64,000 nucleotides of DNA, from assembly GCA_003996215.1 (NCBI GenBank), contig QJPP01003118.1, positions 1-64,000 on the forward strand, given 5' to 3'. The translations under genes were made by a program, and so were the position numbers. Below, one piece after another: positions 21,100 through 32,980 of this stretch. The notes below the pieces were generated by a model. That model searched no databases. It was given only the letters and a program-made list of their open reading frames with translations, and was not told the origin of the DNA. Positions within the stretch are counted from its first letter, which is position 1. Every line of letters begins with the position of its first letter. Source of the DNA: Jaltomata sinuosa. Lineage: Eukaryota; Streptophyta; Magnoliopsida; Solanales; Solanaceae.

Positions 21100-22490
21100 C
21101 AAGGTGTTGACCAGCTAGGCTAGAAAGGCGATCGTAGATTCGAGGGGTGTTTTAAGGATTGAGGGTCATATCTATGTTTCTAGAGTTGGTGACCTGTTCA
21201 GGTTGATCTTGGAGGAGGCTCATTATTCTAAGTATTCCATTTATCTCAAGGCAGCTAAGATGTACCATGACTTGAGATAGCCCTACTAGTGGTATGCGAT
21301 AAAGAGGGATATCTCAGATTTCATTTCTAGGTGCTTGAACTGTCAGCAGGTTAAGTTTGAGCACCAGAGACCAGGTGGTTTGACTTAGAGGATACCCATT
21401 CTGGAGTGGAAATGGGAGTGGATAGCTATGAACTTTGTGGTAGACATGCCATGTACTTTGTGGAGATTTGATGCTATCTGGGTCATCATGGATAGGTTGC
21501 TGAAGTCTACTTATTTTCTGTTGGTTCAGACTTCCTATAGTTCTGAGCGGTTGGCTCAGATCTACATTTGTGAGGTTGTCCATTTGCATAGGGTGCCAGT
21601 TTCTATCATTTCTGACCATGGTAATCAGTTTACTTCAAGATTCTGGAGGTCTATCCAAAGAGAGTTGGGTACCTGAGTTGAGCTTAGCACTGTTTTTCAT
21701 CCTTAGACTGATGGTCAGTTAGAGTGTACTATTCAGGTTTTGGAGGATATGTTGTGAGCCTGTGTCATTAATTATGGAGGCAATCGGACCATTTCTTAGC
21801 CTTGGTAGAGTTCGCATATAATAATAGTTATCATTCCAGCATTCAGTTGGCTCTATTCGAGGCTTTGTATGGTAGGCGATACAGATCTCCAGTGGGTTGG
21901 TTTGATGCCTTTGAGGTTAGGCCATGGGGTACTGACTTGCTTTGTGATTCCATGGATAGAGTTTGGGTTATTTAGGAGAGGCTCTGTACTACCCGGAGTA
22001 GGCAGAAGAGTTATGCTAATCGAAGGGCTCGAGATTTAGAGTTTATGGTTGGTGATTATGTGTTCCTTCAAGTGTCGCCCATGAAGGGTGTGATGAGGTT
22101 CGAGAGAAAGGGTAAGATCACTCCTAGGTTCATTGGGCAGTTTCAGATCCTTCATCACATCGGGGAGGTTTCTTAAGAGTTGACCCTACCTCCTGCTCTT
22201 TCAGGTGTTCACCTCATATTCCATGTTTCTATGTTACGGCGGTACATTCTCGATGAGTCTCATATGCTTTAGTGGGATTTGATTCAGTTGGATGAGTCTC
22301 TAGCCTTTAATGAGTAGCTAATTGTTATTTTAGACAGGCAGGTTAAGAAATTGAGGTCCAAGGAAATTCCATCAGTTAAGGTCGAGTGGTGACATTGTCA
22401 TATCGAAGAGGCTAATTGGGAGATCAAGACTGACATGCAGACCCGCTGTCCTCACCTTTTTTAGCTTTCAGGTACCTTTCTTTCTTTAAC
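21100..22490 (+). pseudogene. Integrase and chromodomain region, broken
   Basis: The zinc-binding HHCC part is visible (CLNCQQVKFEHQRPGG near 21335-21380). In the core the first catalytic Asp is changed: AMNFVVDMP near 21430 where copy 2 has SMDFVVGLP. The second Asp survives (SIISDHGNQFTSRFW near 21605-21650), and the Glu block follows as DGQLECTIQVLEDML near 21712. After several frame changes the C-terminus has a KLRSKEIPSVKVEW block near 22350-22390, the CHD-like tail typical of Tekay/Del chromoviruses. Multiple TAG and TGA codons break it. Confidence 0.7.
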
Positions 22491-22525
22491 TTTCAAGGAC
22501 AAAAGTTTTTTTTAGTAGTGGATGT
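22491..22525 (+). other. 3' non-coding end with purine-rich tract, copy 1
   Basis: A short stretch ending TTTAGTAGTGGATGT before LTR start TGTAATGACC. The same junction recurs at 30335-30350. Confidence 0.55.
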
Positions 22526-25198
22526 TGTAATGACCCTCTAGGTTATTTCCTTGATTTTTGTACTTTTTTTGCATTTTGAGCTTTCCTACAATAGCTACAG
22601 GTCATTTATGACGTGTCGAGACTGATGGTTTGGTTCCCGAGCAGCTCATTTGTAGTTCAAGCCCAGTTCCCTATTAGTAAGTCTTAAGGCTGGTAGAGTT
22701 GACTTTGGTCAACATTCAGAGAAGACAGCCTCGAATGGAAATTCCATCAACACGGTTAGCTCCAAAACATTGACTTTGGGCTAGTGGGACCTTTGGTTTG
22801 GGTGCCGATGCTTTCGGACTCCTTTTGGGCTAATAGGTTATATTTTAGTAAAATATAGTTTTTGAGCATGGGGCCCACTTTTCATTAAAACAATCTCCAT
22901 TGGGAATTTTGTCGATTCCATTGAGTCCGAAATGCAATTTTTGGTAGAGTAGCATAGTTCATTTGCATCTGTGGGACCCCAGATAAATCTCGAGGGTCCA
23001 TCTGGTGACTTATTAAGTTGCAAAAAGTTGTTTTCTGGTTGTTATTGTAGCAGTAGCCAACCCTTCGCCTACGCATTCGCGAAGAAAAGGCATCGGGCAC
23101 ACTGCTTTTGCCCTTCACCTATGGATGGCCTTGGCTGCCTACATGATGCTTACATGCACAATGGCCAGCTCGTGTGGGCACTAAAGAGGCACTAGGCCCT
23201 GCTTCGGCTTGCCCTGTGCATGCGCGTGCACCTGGCCTCCTACGCAACGACCGCATATGCATAGGCCTGCGCCTGGCACCTATATATATGTTTCAACTTC
23301 ATTTTCTTCTCCCTCAACCAAATTTTTCCTCTATTGCTAAGAGTTTTCTAGGTGGTTCAAGCTCCCATTTCTTCTTTAATTGGTCTAGTTAGTTCATCCA
23401 AATTCCCTTCTCTTTTTTCGTCATTAAACTCATGTTATATTCCGATTAATTCTATTTGATTCCTTGTATATCGCCCTTGATCAAGTGGACTTCGGGGCTG
23501 TTTTGGGCCCCAAAATGAGTCTTGTTGGCGCTCAAAATTTGGGCATGGTTTTATAAACCCATTGCAAACATAATTATAAATTTTGTTTTCTATTTCATTT
23601 CGCAGGACCTGAGGGTCATTTTTCGACCTGATTTCTGGCCTGAAATTCTGTATAGGAATATGGGTGTCATTCTTCTCATCTTGATACCTAGTTTATGTTC
23701 TTGATAGCATGGAAGCAATTCGAGGATGTTTGGAAGAGGAAGCCACACGAGTAACAGTTTGTGCTTGCAGTTTAGCCCCGAGGTAGGTTACTGTTTATTT
23801 ATTTTAGACCTGTCTTAGTTAGATTTTATATGCTATGAGTTACATGAACGTTGGTCTAGGTTTTAGGTTAGAATTAGGCTTAAACCATGCTTTCCTCTTG
23901 CTTTGGCCATTCCCAGGACTGTAGAATAGTACTACCATGTTTATCTTTAGCCTAGGGGTTTGTAGAATCATTGTGACTAGCCTAGAATCCTTAGAGTAAC
24001 TTTAGGAGGTTTTAGAGGTAGAGTAGATGCCTTGTTTTATTTTCATATTCTAGTTCTGTTTCTTTTCATCAGTATTTACCCTTAAATTATGTAACTATAG
24101 GCCCGAAGCCATAGCTTTGGACTGGACGAAGTTCCAGGTGAGTACCTTGTTTGGGGGCGCTTTGGCCCTACCTTTGGTGTTATATTTCTGTCTTGCTTGA
24201 CTGTTGTATTGCTTTCTCTCATTTTTGCATTCATGGACTTGGCATATAAATGCATTTTTCCTAAAAAGAATGGTTGGTTTCGAGTTGAAAAGGATAGTTT
24301 TCCATTACTACTACGTATTTCAAGGGTTTTAAGAAGGATTTGCACTACCTTAGTATTGATTTTTGATTTAAGAACTAAACGCCTTCCTTTTTACCATTTT
24401 TGAGATTTGTGGAGGACATGTTTACTTACTGCATGTCCGATGTAAGATTCTGGACTCATGTTTACTTATAGCACGTCCAATGTAATATTTTGGACTCATG
24501 TCGCATTGGACACATTCTGCATTATGTCATCTCAAAATGCATTGCATTTTCTTATGTGTACTTGGAGTTCCTTTACCTTATTATCATTAGTATCTTCACC
24601 ATTTTTTTGGGTTACGACTATATTAACTAGATTTTGGTGGATCCTTGTAGCTAGTTTACTTTCTTGTGTCTTATAATATATATTATATTTTTGAGCTCGG
24701 TCGGCCTATAATTCCTATTGGGTACCTGTTATTTTGGTACTCATACTATACTTTGCATCTTTTTTTGATGCAGCACCTAGTACGAGCCACCCTCATTTAC
24801 CCTCTAATCATTCATGGACAGCTGCTATTTAGATCGCGGTGAGCTTCTGGCATTTAGAGATCCTTTAGTGCTTTCCATCTACATATTTGTCTACATTTTT
24901 GGTATTTTGGATAGGTAGCACGTGTTGTATAGCTATTCTATACTTTAGACGCTCTTGTACCGGTGACACCAAGTCCGGGGTTGGTCCTTGTATATACTCA
25001 TCTTTGTGGTCACTTTAGGGTCATTTCTGTATATTTTGTACTATTAGTATGTATCTATACTATTTGCCCTATTTCTTTATGTTTTTTTTCTCTTTTGCTT
25101 CCTTATTTAATTGTTTTGTTGTACTTATGCATTCTTGGGTTGGCTTGCCTAAGAGGGGTTATGTAGGTGTCATTGCGGCCTGATTTTGGGTCATGACA
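22526..25198 (+). repeat. LTR 1 of Tekay-type element A
   Basis: 2673 bp, starts TGTAATGACCCTC and ends GGGTCATGACA; the iMet primer site follows. It matches 30350-32980 over its whole length with many substitutions, so it is an old insertion. A roughly 50-bp tandem duplication at 24415-24500 is absent from LTR 2 and explains most of the length difference. Short ORFs inside (for example 24197-24403) are chance; one recurs in LTR 2 only because the LTRs are homologous. Confidence 0.85.
24415..24500 (+). repeat. Tandem duplication inside LTR 1
   Basis: The segment around ACATGTTTACTTACTGCATG and its diverged copy ATGTTTACTTATAGCACG follow one another, each ending GGACTCATG. LTR 2 has a single copy near 32238-32285. 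Confidence 0.7.
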
Positions 25199-25201
25199 TA
25201 G

Positions 25202-25215
25202 TGGTATCAAGGCTC
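25202..25215 (+). other. Primer binding site, initiator tRNA-Met type
   Basis: TGGTATCAAGGCTC three bases after the LTR is a slightly mutated form of TGGTATCAGAGC, complementary to initiator tRNA-Met, the usual primer of chromoviruses. Confidence 0.75.
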
Positions 25216-25407
25216 TAGGTTCACTAGTCTTTCTAGTATAAGAGCGAAATGTCCAGTAGAGTCTCATGTATCGATATGATTACATCTGTATCTAATTTGC
25301 GGGAGGCTATAGGATATTCCTAGGATAGATTCTATCTTGTTTGATCCCTTATCATGCATCCTTGACTTTGTCAACTTCTAAATATCTTTTGTTTCACTCT
25401 TTCTTAG
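25216..25407 (+). other. Leader of Tekay-type element A copy 2
   Basis: A non-coding leader of about 190 bp between the primer site and the probable gag start at 25408. Nothing else is visible. Confidence 0.5.
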
Positions 25408-26760
25408 ATGGTTCATATAATATCAGTGGCAGGTGAGGACGAGGCCCCTACACCTATAATTAGAGTCCCAGCTAAGGGATAGGGTAAAGGTTGACCCAGA
25501 GGTTGAGGTAGGGGATAGGTTGTGATGTCATCTCAGGCCTATACTAGATTACATTGCCAGAGCCTGATATTGGGGTTGAGGAGGTGCATTATGAGCTAGA
25601 GGGTGTGCGGATAGCCTAGCATCTAGCAGGTTTTATGGCTACTCTGGTACTACATGACACATTAGTTTGCTTGTTTTGTTTCTTGAGGGTATGTCACAGC
25701 CAGCCACTTTGCCTGGTACTCTGATTGGTTCTCAGGTCAAAGACGAGGCTCAGACTTCAGCCCAAGAAGTGGCACAGGTTTCAGGAGTGTAGCCTAATAC
25801 TGTAACTCCCCGACTAGAGGTATTGTTGATTCGTACTATTGTCCCACCTATTCCATCTAGGCCTGTCATGACTTTCGAGGAGCAGAAGATGCTGGGTAGG
25901 TTTCATAGGTTGGGTCCCCTGAGGTTTTCTGGTGCTCCTAGGGAGGATGCGCATGAGTTTTTGACTAGTTTCCATGAGAGGTTTCATAACCTTGAGTTGG
26001 TCGAGTCTCATGGAGCATATTACACTGTGTTTCAGCTAGATGGTCTAGCAAAACAGTGGTGGAGGTCTTATATAGCTTGCAAACTAGCCGACTCACCTAC
26101 GCTTACTTGTGCATAATTCTATGCAGCATTCTTGGAGAAGTATGTGTTACACAGCTTGAGAGATCGGTTGATGGATGAGTTCTTCTGGTTGGAGCAGGGC
26201 TCCATGTTTGTCACAGAGTTAGAGGTTTATTTCCATGAGTTGGCTAGGCATTCTACCATGATTCTACCCACCGAGCATGAGAGGGTGCGTCACTTTGTCA
26301 GAGGTTAGACTTATGGTAGTGTTGGACCATTCCTTCTTAGTTGGTGGATTATGCTCGCACAATAGAGGGCGTACTTCATAAGTCCTATGGGTGTAGCGAT
26401 AAGAGGACCCACTATTAGGGCAATTACAGTGGCTCATAAACATGAGGTAGAAGCTACTTTTGTAGGGGTCAACATCAACAGCGTTTCTAGTTGAGCCAGA
26501 TTGTTCAGGCGCTATTATAGATTGCTGAGGGTCAGAGTAGTTAGGGTATGGTTCAGTCTCCTCGTGGTGCATATTCTGATTATTTAGGCCACGGCAGCCA
26601 GTCTGGTTCAGCGGGTTCTCTTGTTCATATTTAAGCAGGGAGAGGTTTCTATGAGTGTGGTGAGTTGGGACACTTTGCTAGAGATTGTCCTTGGGTCAGA
26701 CATGGTGGCCAGCAAGGTCAGTTGGTTTAGGCCCCTAAGTCGCTAGCACCACCAGCCAAA
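25408..26760 (+). pseudogene. gag of Tekay-type element A copy 2, broken
   Basis: The probable start is ATG at 25408 (MVHIISVAGEDEAPTP). The best open part, 25823-26116, holds the retrotransposon gag core: FEEQKMLGRFHRLGPLRFSG, DAHEFLTSFHERFHNL and QLDGLAKQWWRSYI, a well known W-containing block. Reading continues past a TAA with FYAAFLEKYVLHSLRDRLMDEF. Near 26648-26700 the zinc knuckle reads FYECGELGHFARDC, so the first Cys is Phe. Numerous stops and shifts make it non-functional. Confidence 0.75.
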
Positions 26761-27389
26761 GGTGGTGCACAGGGTAGTAGGGGTGGTCCTAGGGTACTCG
26801 AGGTGGTCCTCAGTCTGGTAGATCATGTGGACATGGTGGTCATAACTATATGTATGCATTTCCAAGCCATCTAAAGGCTGAGGCTTTAGATGTCGCATCA
26901 TAGGTATGATCTCCATTTGTCATCAGTCAGCTTCTGCTTTGTTTGATCTGGGGTCTACCTTCTCCTGTGTGTCTTCTTATTATTCTACTCATCAAGAGTA
27001 TGATTGTGAGTTTTTGTTTGTGCCTCTGTATGTAGCTACCCAGTAAAAGATTCTTTAATAGTGGATCATGTTTATCGAGCTTGTATGGTGACTACTCTGG
27101 GGTATGACACATGGGTAGACCTGATTGTTCTGGATATAGTTGATTTCAATGTGATTTTAGTCATGGATTGGTTGTCTCCCTACCATGTGGTCTTGAATTG
27201 CTTTGCCAAGAACGTTACTCTATGAATTTCTAGTATCCTTCCTATAGTATGGAAGGGTACTGATAGCCACATGCCGATGGTAGTTATATCTTTCTTGAGC
27301 GCCCAGTGGTTAGTTAAGAAGGGTGCTCAGCCTCTTTTGCTTACGTCCATGATACTAGTGCCACCACACCTTTACTTGAGTTAGTTTCT
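26761..27389 (+). pseudogene. Protease region of element A copy 2, broken
   Basis: Homologous to 18990-19480. The aspartic protease motif near 26940 reads LFDLGST instead of LFDSGST; D-L-G is tolerated in some plant retroelements. Stops and frame changes are frequent. Confidence 0.6.
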
Positions 27390-28760
27390 ATGGTTTGTGA
27401 GTATTTGGATGTGTTTCCTTCTGATCTATCTAGTCTTCCTCCTGATCGTGATATTGACTTCAGTATTGATGTCGAGCTGGGCATTCAGCCCATTTCTATT
27501 ATGCCATATTGGATGGCACCAGCCGAGTTGAGGGAGCTTAAGGATCAGTTCCAGGATTTGTTGAGTAGAGTGTTCATCAGGCCTAGTATATCTCTGTGGG
27601 GTGCTTTTGTTCTGTTTGTAAAGAAGAAGGACGGGTTCATGCATATTTGTATTAACTACAGGTAGCTGACTAATGTGACTGTTAAGAACAGGTATCTGAT
27701 GATGCGTATTAATGGTATGTTTGACCAGCTATAAGGTGCATCATTGTTATTTAAGATAGACTTGAGGTCCGGTTATCATCAGTTGAGGATTAGGGCTGCA
27801 AACATCCCAAAGACTGCATTTAGAACTCGATATGTCCATTATGAGTTCCTAGTCATGTTTTTTGGGTTGACCAATGCCCCAGTAGCATTTATGGAGTTGA
27901 TGAATCATGTGCTCTGAGCCTATTGAGTTCCTTCATAATTGTGTTCATCGATGACATCTTGGTATGTTCGAGGAGTAGGGAGGAGCATAAGCAGCATTTG
28001 AGAGTTGTACTTGACACCTAGCAAGACCATCAGTTGTATGCCAAATTCACTAAGTGTGAGTTTTGGCTTGACTCTGTGACATTTTTGGGGAATATGGTGT
28101 CCAAGGATGGAATTATGGTGGATCTGGCAAAGATTGTGGTAGTTCGTGATTAGGCTAGACCTGCTTCTCCTACCAAGGTTTGTAGTTTCATCGGGTTGGC
28201 AGGTTCCTACAGTCAGTTTGTGGAGGGGTTTTCTTCTATAACAGCTCCATTGACTAGACTGACTTAGAAAAATGTCCCTTTCCAGTAGTTTGATAAGTGC
28301 GAGGCGAGCTTTTTGAAGCTCAAGGACTTATTGACTTCAGCTCCGATTCTTCCTCTTTTGATCGAGGGTCCAGGGTTTAAAGTGTATTGTGATGCTTTCA
28401 ATGTTGGTTTGGGGGTGTGTTTTGATGCAGCAGGACTGAGTTATTGCATTTTCTTCTAGACAACTGAAGGTTCACAAGAGGAACTACCCCACTCATGACT
28501 TGGAGTTAGTGACGATGGTCTTCACATTGAAGATTTGGAGGCATTATCTATATGGTGTGCATTGTGAGATCTTCACTGACCATCGTAGTCTTCAGTACAT
28601 TTTTAGCTAGAAGGATCTAAATTTGAGGCAGCGCAAGTGGTTAGAGCTACTGAAGGACTATGATATCTTAATTCTTTATCATCCGGGCAAGGCAAACATG
28701 ATGGCGAATGCCTTGAGCCGAAAGGCAGTTAGTATGGGTAGCTTGGCATTCTAAGCAGCA
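27390..28760 (+). pseudogene. RT and RNase H of element A copy 2, broken
   Basis: 27390-27665 is open and reads YWMAPAELRELKDQFQDLL and ALVLFVKKKDG-type blocks. After a TAG the frame continues with DLRSGYHQLRI. The FIDD catalytic motif is intact near 27945-27960. Further blocks are KCEFWLDSVTFLG, EGFSSITAPLTRL, VYCDAFNVG and ALSRKAVSMGSLAF, the end of RNase H. In-frame TAG codons replace CAG or TGG at, for example, about 28265 and 28287. Confidence 0.75.
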
Positions 28761-28952
28761 GAGGAGCGACCTTTAGCTTTGGACATCTAGTCCTTGGCTA
28801 ACAGGCTGGTTAGACTTGGTATTTGTGAGTTGGGTTTTAAGTTTGCTTTTGTTGAGACTAGATCTTCCTTGTTAAAGCAAATTTGGGCACAACAGTTTGA
28901 GGATTCGAGGCTAAGGATCATTCGTGATAAGGTGTTGAGCATCTAGTCTAGG
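28761..28952 (+). other. Linker between RNase H and integrase, no open frame
   Basis: Homologous to 20920-21110 of copy 1, with stops including a TAG close to the start of the integrase stretch. Confidence 0.5.
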
Positions 28953-29513
28953 ATGGAGACGTTAGATTTGTGGGGTGTTCTGAGAATTAAGGGTCATATC
29001 TACATTCCTAGAGTTGGTGACCTGGTCAGGTTGATCTTGGAGGAGGCTTATTGTTCTAGGTATTTTATTCATCCGGGGGAAGCTAAGATGTATCGTGACA
29101 TAAGGCAAAACTTTTGGAGGTGTAGGATGAAGAGGGATATCTCAAATTTCATGTCTAAGTGCTTGAACTGTCAGCAAGTGAAGTTTGAGCACCAGAGACC
29201 AGGTGGTTTGACTCAGAGGCTACCCATTACAAAGTGGAAATTAGAGCAGATATCTATGGACTTTGTGGTAGGCTTGCCACATACTTTGTGGAGATTTGAT
29301 GCTATTTGGTTCATCGTGGATAGGTTGACAAAGTGTGCTCACTTTCTGTCAGTTCAGACTTTCTACAGTTCTGAGAGTTTGGCTATGATCTACATCCATA
29401 AGATTGTACATTTCCATGGGGTGCCAGTTTCTATCATCATTGACTGTGGTACAGTTTACTTCATGCTTCTGGAGGTTTATTTAAAGAGAGTTGGGTATGA
29501 GAGTTTAACGTAG
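28953..29513 (+). pseudogene. Integrase N-terminal and core fragment, Tekay-type
   Basis: A 186-residue open stretch. The HHCC zinc domain is visible (HPGEAKMYRDIRQNFW, then CLNCQQVKFEHQRPGG), followed by the catalytic core: SMDFVVGLPHTLWRFDAIW with the first Asp, and VPVSIIIDCG with the second Asp. The frame then shifts before the Glu, which reads on as a DxQPESIIQVLEDML-type block near 29535-29580. This is the best preserved integrase segment of element A. Confidence 0.8.
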
Positions 29514-30349
29514 CACTACTTTTCATCCTCAGACTGATAGTCAACCAGAGAGTATTATTCAGGTTCTGGAGGATATGTTGTGAGACTGTGTTGTTAATTT
29601 TGGAGGTTAGTGGGACCAGTTCTTAGCCTTGGCAGAGTTTGCATATAATAATAGTTACCATTCTAGCATTCTGTTGGCTTTGTTCGAGGCTTTGTATAGT
29701 AGGCACTGCAGATCTCTGATGGGTTAGTTTGATGCCTTCAAGGTTATTACGTGGGGTACTGACTTGCTTCGTGATTCCATGGATATAGTTCGGGTTATTC
29801 AGGAGATGGTTCGTACTACCCAGAATAGGCAGCAGAGTTATGTTTACCGGAGGGTTTAAGAGTTAGAGTTCATGGTTGGTTACCATGTATTCCTTCAGGT
29901 GTCACCCATGAAGGGTGTGATGAGGTTCGGGAGGAAGGGTAAGCTCAGTCCTAGGTTCATTGGGCCATTTTAGATCCTTCATCACATTGGGGAGGTTGCA
30001 TATGAGTTGACCCTGCCTTCTGCTCCTTCGGGTGTTCACCCCATCTTCCATGTTTCAATATTGCGGCGGTACATTCCGAATGAGTCTCATGTGCTTTAGT
30101 GGGATTTGATTCAGTTGGATGACTCTCTAGCCATTGTGGAGAAGCCAATTGCTATTTTGACAAGCATGTTAGGAATTAAGGTCCAAGAAGATTCTGTTAT
30201 TTAAGGTCTAGTGGTGACATCGTCCTATCGAGGAGGCTTGTTGGGGCATCGAGACCGATATGGGGATCCGCTATCCTCACTTTTTTTAGTTTTCAGGTAC
30301 CTTCCTTTCTTTAACTTTCGAGAACACAATTTCTTTTAGTAGTGGATGT
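29514..30349 (+). pseudogene. Integrase C-terminus, chromodomain-like tail and 3' end, broken
   Basis: Continues the integrase in shifting frames. It contains MKGVMRFGRKGKLSPRFIG-type residues near 29909-29970 and HVSILRRYIPNESHV near 30050-30095. A degenerate chromodomain-like tail ends near 30290, followed by the purine-rich tract and LTR. Stops are dense. Confidence 0.6.
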
Positions 30350-32980
30350 TGTAATGACCCTCTAGGTCATTTCCCTAATTTTCGTGCTTTATTCACATTT
30401 TAAGCTTTCCCACAGCGGCTATAGGTCATTTATGACTTGCCAGGACTAACAGTTTTGTTCCTGTGCAGCTCGTTTGCATAGTAATCCCAGTTTCCTGGTT
30501 ACAACTCTTAAGGCTGGTAGAGTTGACTTTGGTTAACATTCGGAGAAGATGACCACGGATGGAAATTTCATCAGTGTTGTTAGCTATGAAATGTTGACTT
30601 TGGGCTAGTGGGACCTTTGGTTTGAGACCTGAGGCTTCCAAACTCATTTTAGGCTATTAGGTTCCATTTTAGTAAAAGTTAGTTTTTAGGCATGAGCCCA
30701 CTTTTCATTAAAATGTCTTCGTTGGAAATTTCATCAGTTTTGCTGAGTCCAAAATGCCATTTTAGTAGGGTAGTATAGTTCATTTGCATCCGTAAGACCC
30801 TGGATGAATCTCGAGGGTCCATCCGGTGACATTTTAACTTGCCAAAAGTTATTGTTGGTTGGTTGCTATTGCAGCAGTAGCCAACCCTTTACCTACACAG
30901 GGGTTGGCCGCGTAGGCAAAGAAGAGGCATCGGGCACACTGCCTTTGCCCTTTGTCTATTTGTGTCCTTGGCAGCCTACACGATGCCCGTGTGTGCGGTG
31001 TCCAGCCTACGTGTGCACCAAAGAGGCACCAGCACCTACCTATTCTTTCCCTGTGCATGCGCAGTGGCCTGGCCGCGTGCTCATAGGCCTGCACCTGGCA
31101 CCTATATATATGTTTCAACTTCATTTTCTTCTCCCTCAACCCGAATTTTCCTCCATTTCTAAGAGCTTCCTAGCCTGTTCAAGCTCCCATTTATTCCCTA
31201 ATTGGTCTGGTAAGTTGATCCTAATTCCTTTCTCTTTTTTTGTCATTAAATTCATGTTATATTTCTATTAATTCCATTTAATTCCTTGTATATCTCCATT
31301 GATCAAGTGAACTTCAGGGTTATTTTGGGCCCCGAAATGAGTCCCGTTGGTGCTCAAAATTTGATCATGGGTTTATAAACCCGTTGAAAACATAATTATA
31401 AATTTTATTTTCTATTTCATTGCACGAGCTTTGAGGGTCATTTTCTGACCCAATTTCTGGCCCGAAAATTCGTATAGCAATATAGGTGTCATTCTTCTTG
31501 TCTTGACACCTAGTTTATGGTCTTGATAGAGTGATAGCATTCCAAGGCTATTCGAAAGGGCTAGGCACACAAGTGACAGTTCGTGCTTGCAGTTTGGCCC
31601 CTAGGTAGGTTATGGTTTATTTATTTTAGACCTGGCTTAGTTAGATTTTATATGTTATGAGTTGCATGAATGTTGGGCTAGGTTTTAGGTTAGAATTAGG
31701 CTTAAAACATGCTTTCTACTTACTTTGGCCATTCTCTGGACTGTAGAATTGCACTACCATATTTATCCTTAGCCTAGGGGCTTGTAGAATCATTGTGACT
31801 AGCCTAGAATACTTAGAGTAGCTTTAGGAGGTTTTAGAGGTACAGTAGATGCCTTGTTTTATTTTCATATTCTAATTATGTTCCTTTCCGACATTATTTA
31901 TCATTAAATTATGTAACTATGGGCCCGAGGCCATACCTTTGGACTAGATGGAGTTCCAGGTAAGTACCTTGTTTGGGGGTACTTTGGCCCTACCTTTGGT
32001 GTAATATTTCTGTCTTGCTTGAGTGTTATACTGCTTGCACTCATTTCTGCATTCATTGACTTGGCATATAAATGCATTTTTCCTAAAAAGAATGGTTGGT
32101 TTCGAGTTGAAAAGGATGGTTTTCCATTACTACTACGTATGTCAAGGGTTTTAAAAAGGATTTGCACTACCTTACTACTGATTTTGGATTTAAGAACTAA
32201 ACACCTCCCTTTTCACCGATTTTGAACTTTGTGAAGGACATGTTTACTTACTGCATGTCCAATGTAAGATTTCAAACTCATGTCGCATTTTCCACATTCT
32301 GTATCATGTCATATCACGATGCATTGCATTTGCTTATGTGTACTTGGAGTGCCTTTACCTTATTATCATTATTATTTTCACCATATGTTGGGTTATGGCT
32401 CTGATAACTAGATTTAGGTGGATCCCTGTAGATAGTTTACTTTCTTGTGTCTTATAATATATAATATCTTTTTGAGCTCGGTCGGCCTATGATGTCTACT
32501 GAGTACTTGTTATTTTGATACTCATACTACACTTTGCATCTTTTTATGATGCAGCACCTAGTACGAGCCACCCTCGTTGACCCTCCAATTTTTCATGGTC
32601 AGCTGCTATTTGGATCGCGGTGAGCTCCTAGCATTTGGAGATCCTTTACTACTTTCTATCTACATATCTGTCTACATTTTTGGTATTTTGGGTAGACAGC
32701 ACGTGTTGTATAGTTATTTCATACTTTAGACACTCTTGTACAGGTGACACCATATCTAGGGTTAGTCCTTGTATATACTCGTCTTTCTGGTCACTTTAGG
32801 GCTATTTCCATATATTTTGTACTATTGGTATGTATCTATATTGTTGGCCCTATTTCTTTGTGTTTTTTTCTCTCTTTTACTTCCTTATTTAATTGCTTTA
32901 CCATACTTCCACATTCTTGGGTTGGCTTGCCTACCGGGGGTCATGTAGGCGCTATCACGGCCCAATTTTGAGTCATGACA
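30350..32980 (+). repeat. LTR 2 of Tekay-type element A
   Basis: 2631 bp, from TGTAATGACCCTC to GAGTCATGACA. It is followed by TCAAA and Ogre/Tat-type LTR sequence, the target of this insertion. The left target flank is not in the window, so no duplication can be checked. ORFs 30804-31271 and 30849-31139 overlap on opposite strands inside the LTR, lack recognisable domains and are not counted as genes. Confidence 0.85.

Larger units (their letters stand above)
18574..22525 (+). mobile_element. Tekay-type internal region, copy 1, 5' truncated
   Basis: It begins inside gag at the edge of element D and runs through zinc knuckle, protease, reverse transcriptase, RNase H and integrase to the purine-rich tract before the LTR at 22526. 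Gene order protease-RT-RNase H-integrase marks Ty3/gypsy. It is homologous along its length to 26400-30349. With LTR 22526-25198, internal 25199-30349 and LTR 30350-32980 it forms internal-LTR-internal-LTR, the result of recombination between tandem or overlapping copies. Confidence 0.8.

Noticed and set aside
30804..31271. 155-residue ORF with a signal-like start, and its antisense 30849-31139
   Set aside because: It lies inside an LTR; the homologous stretch in the other LTR (22971-23392) is split into different frames, so no coding constraint.
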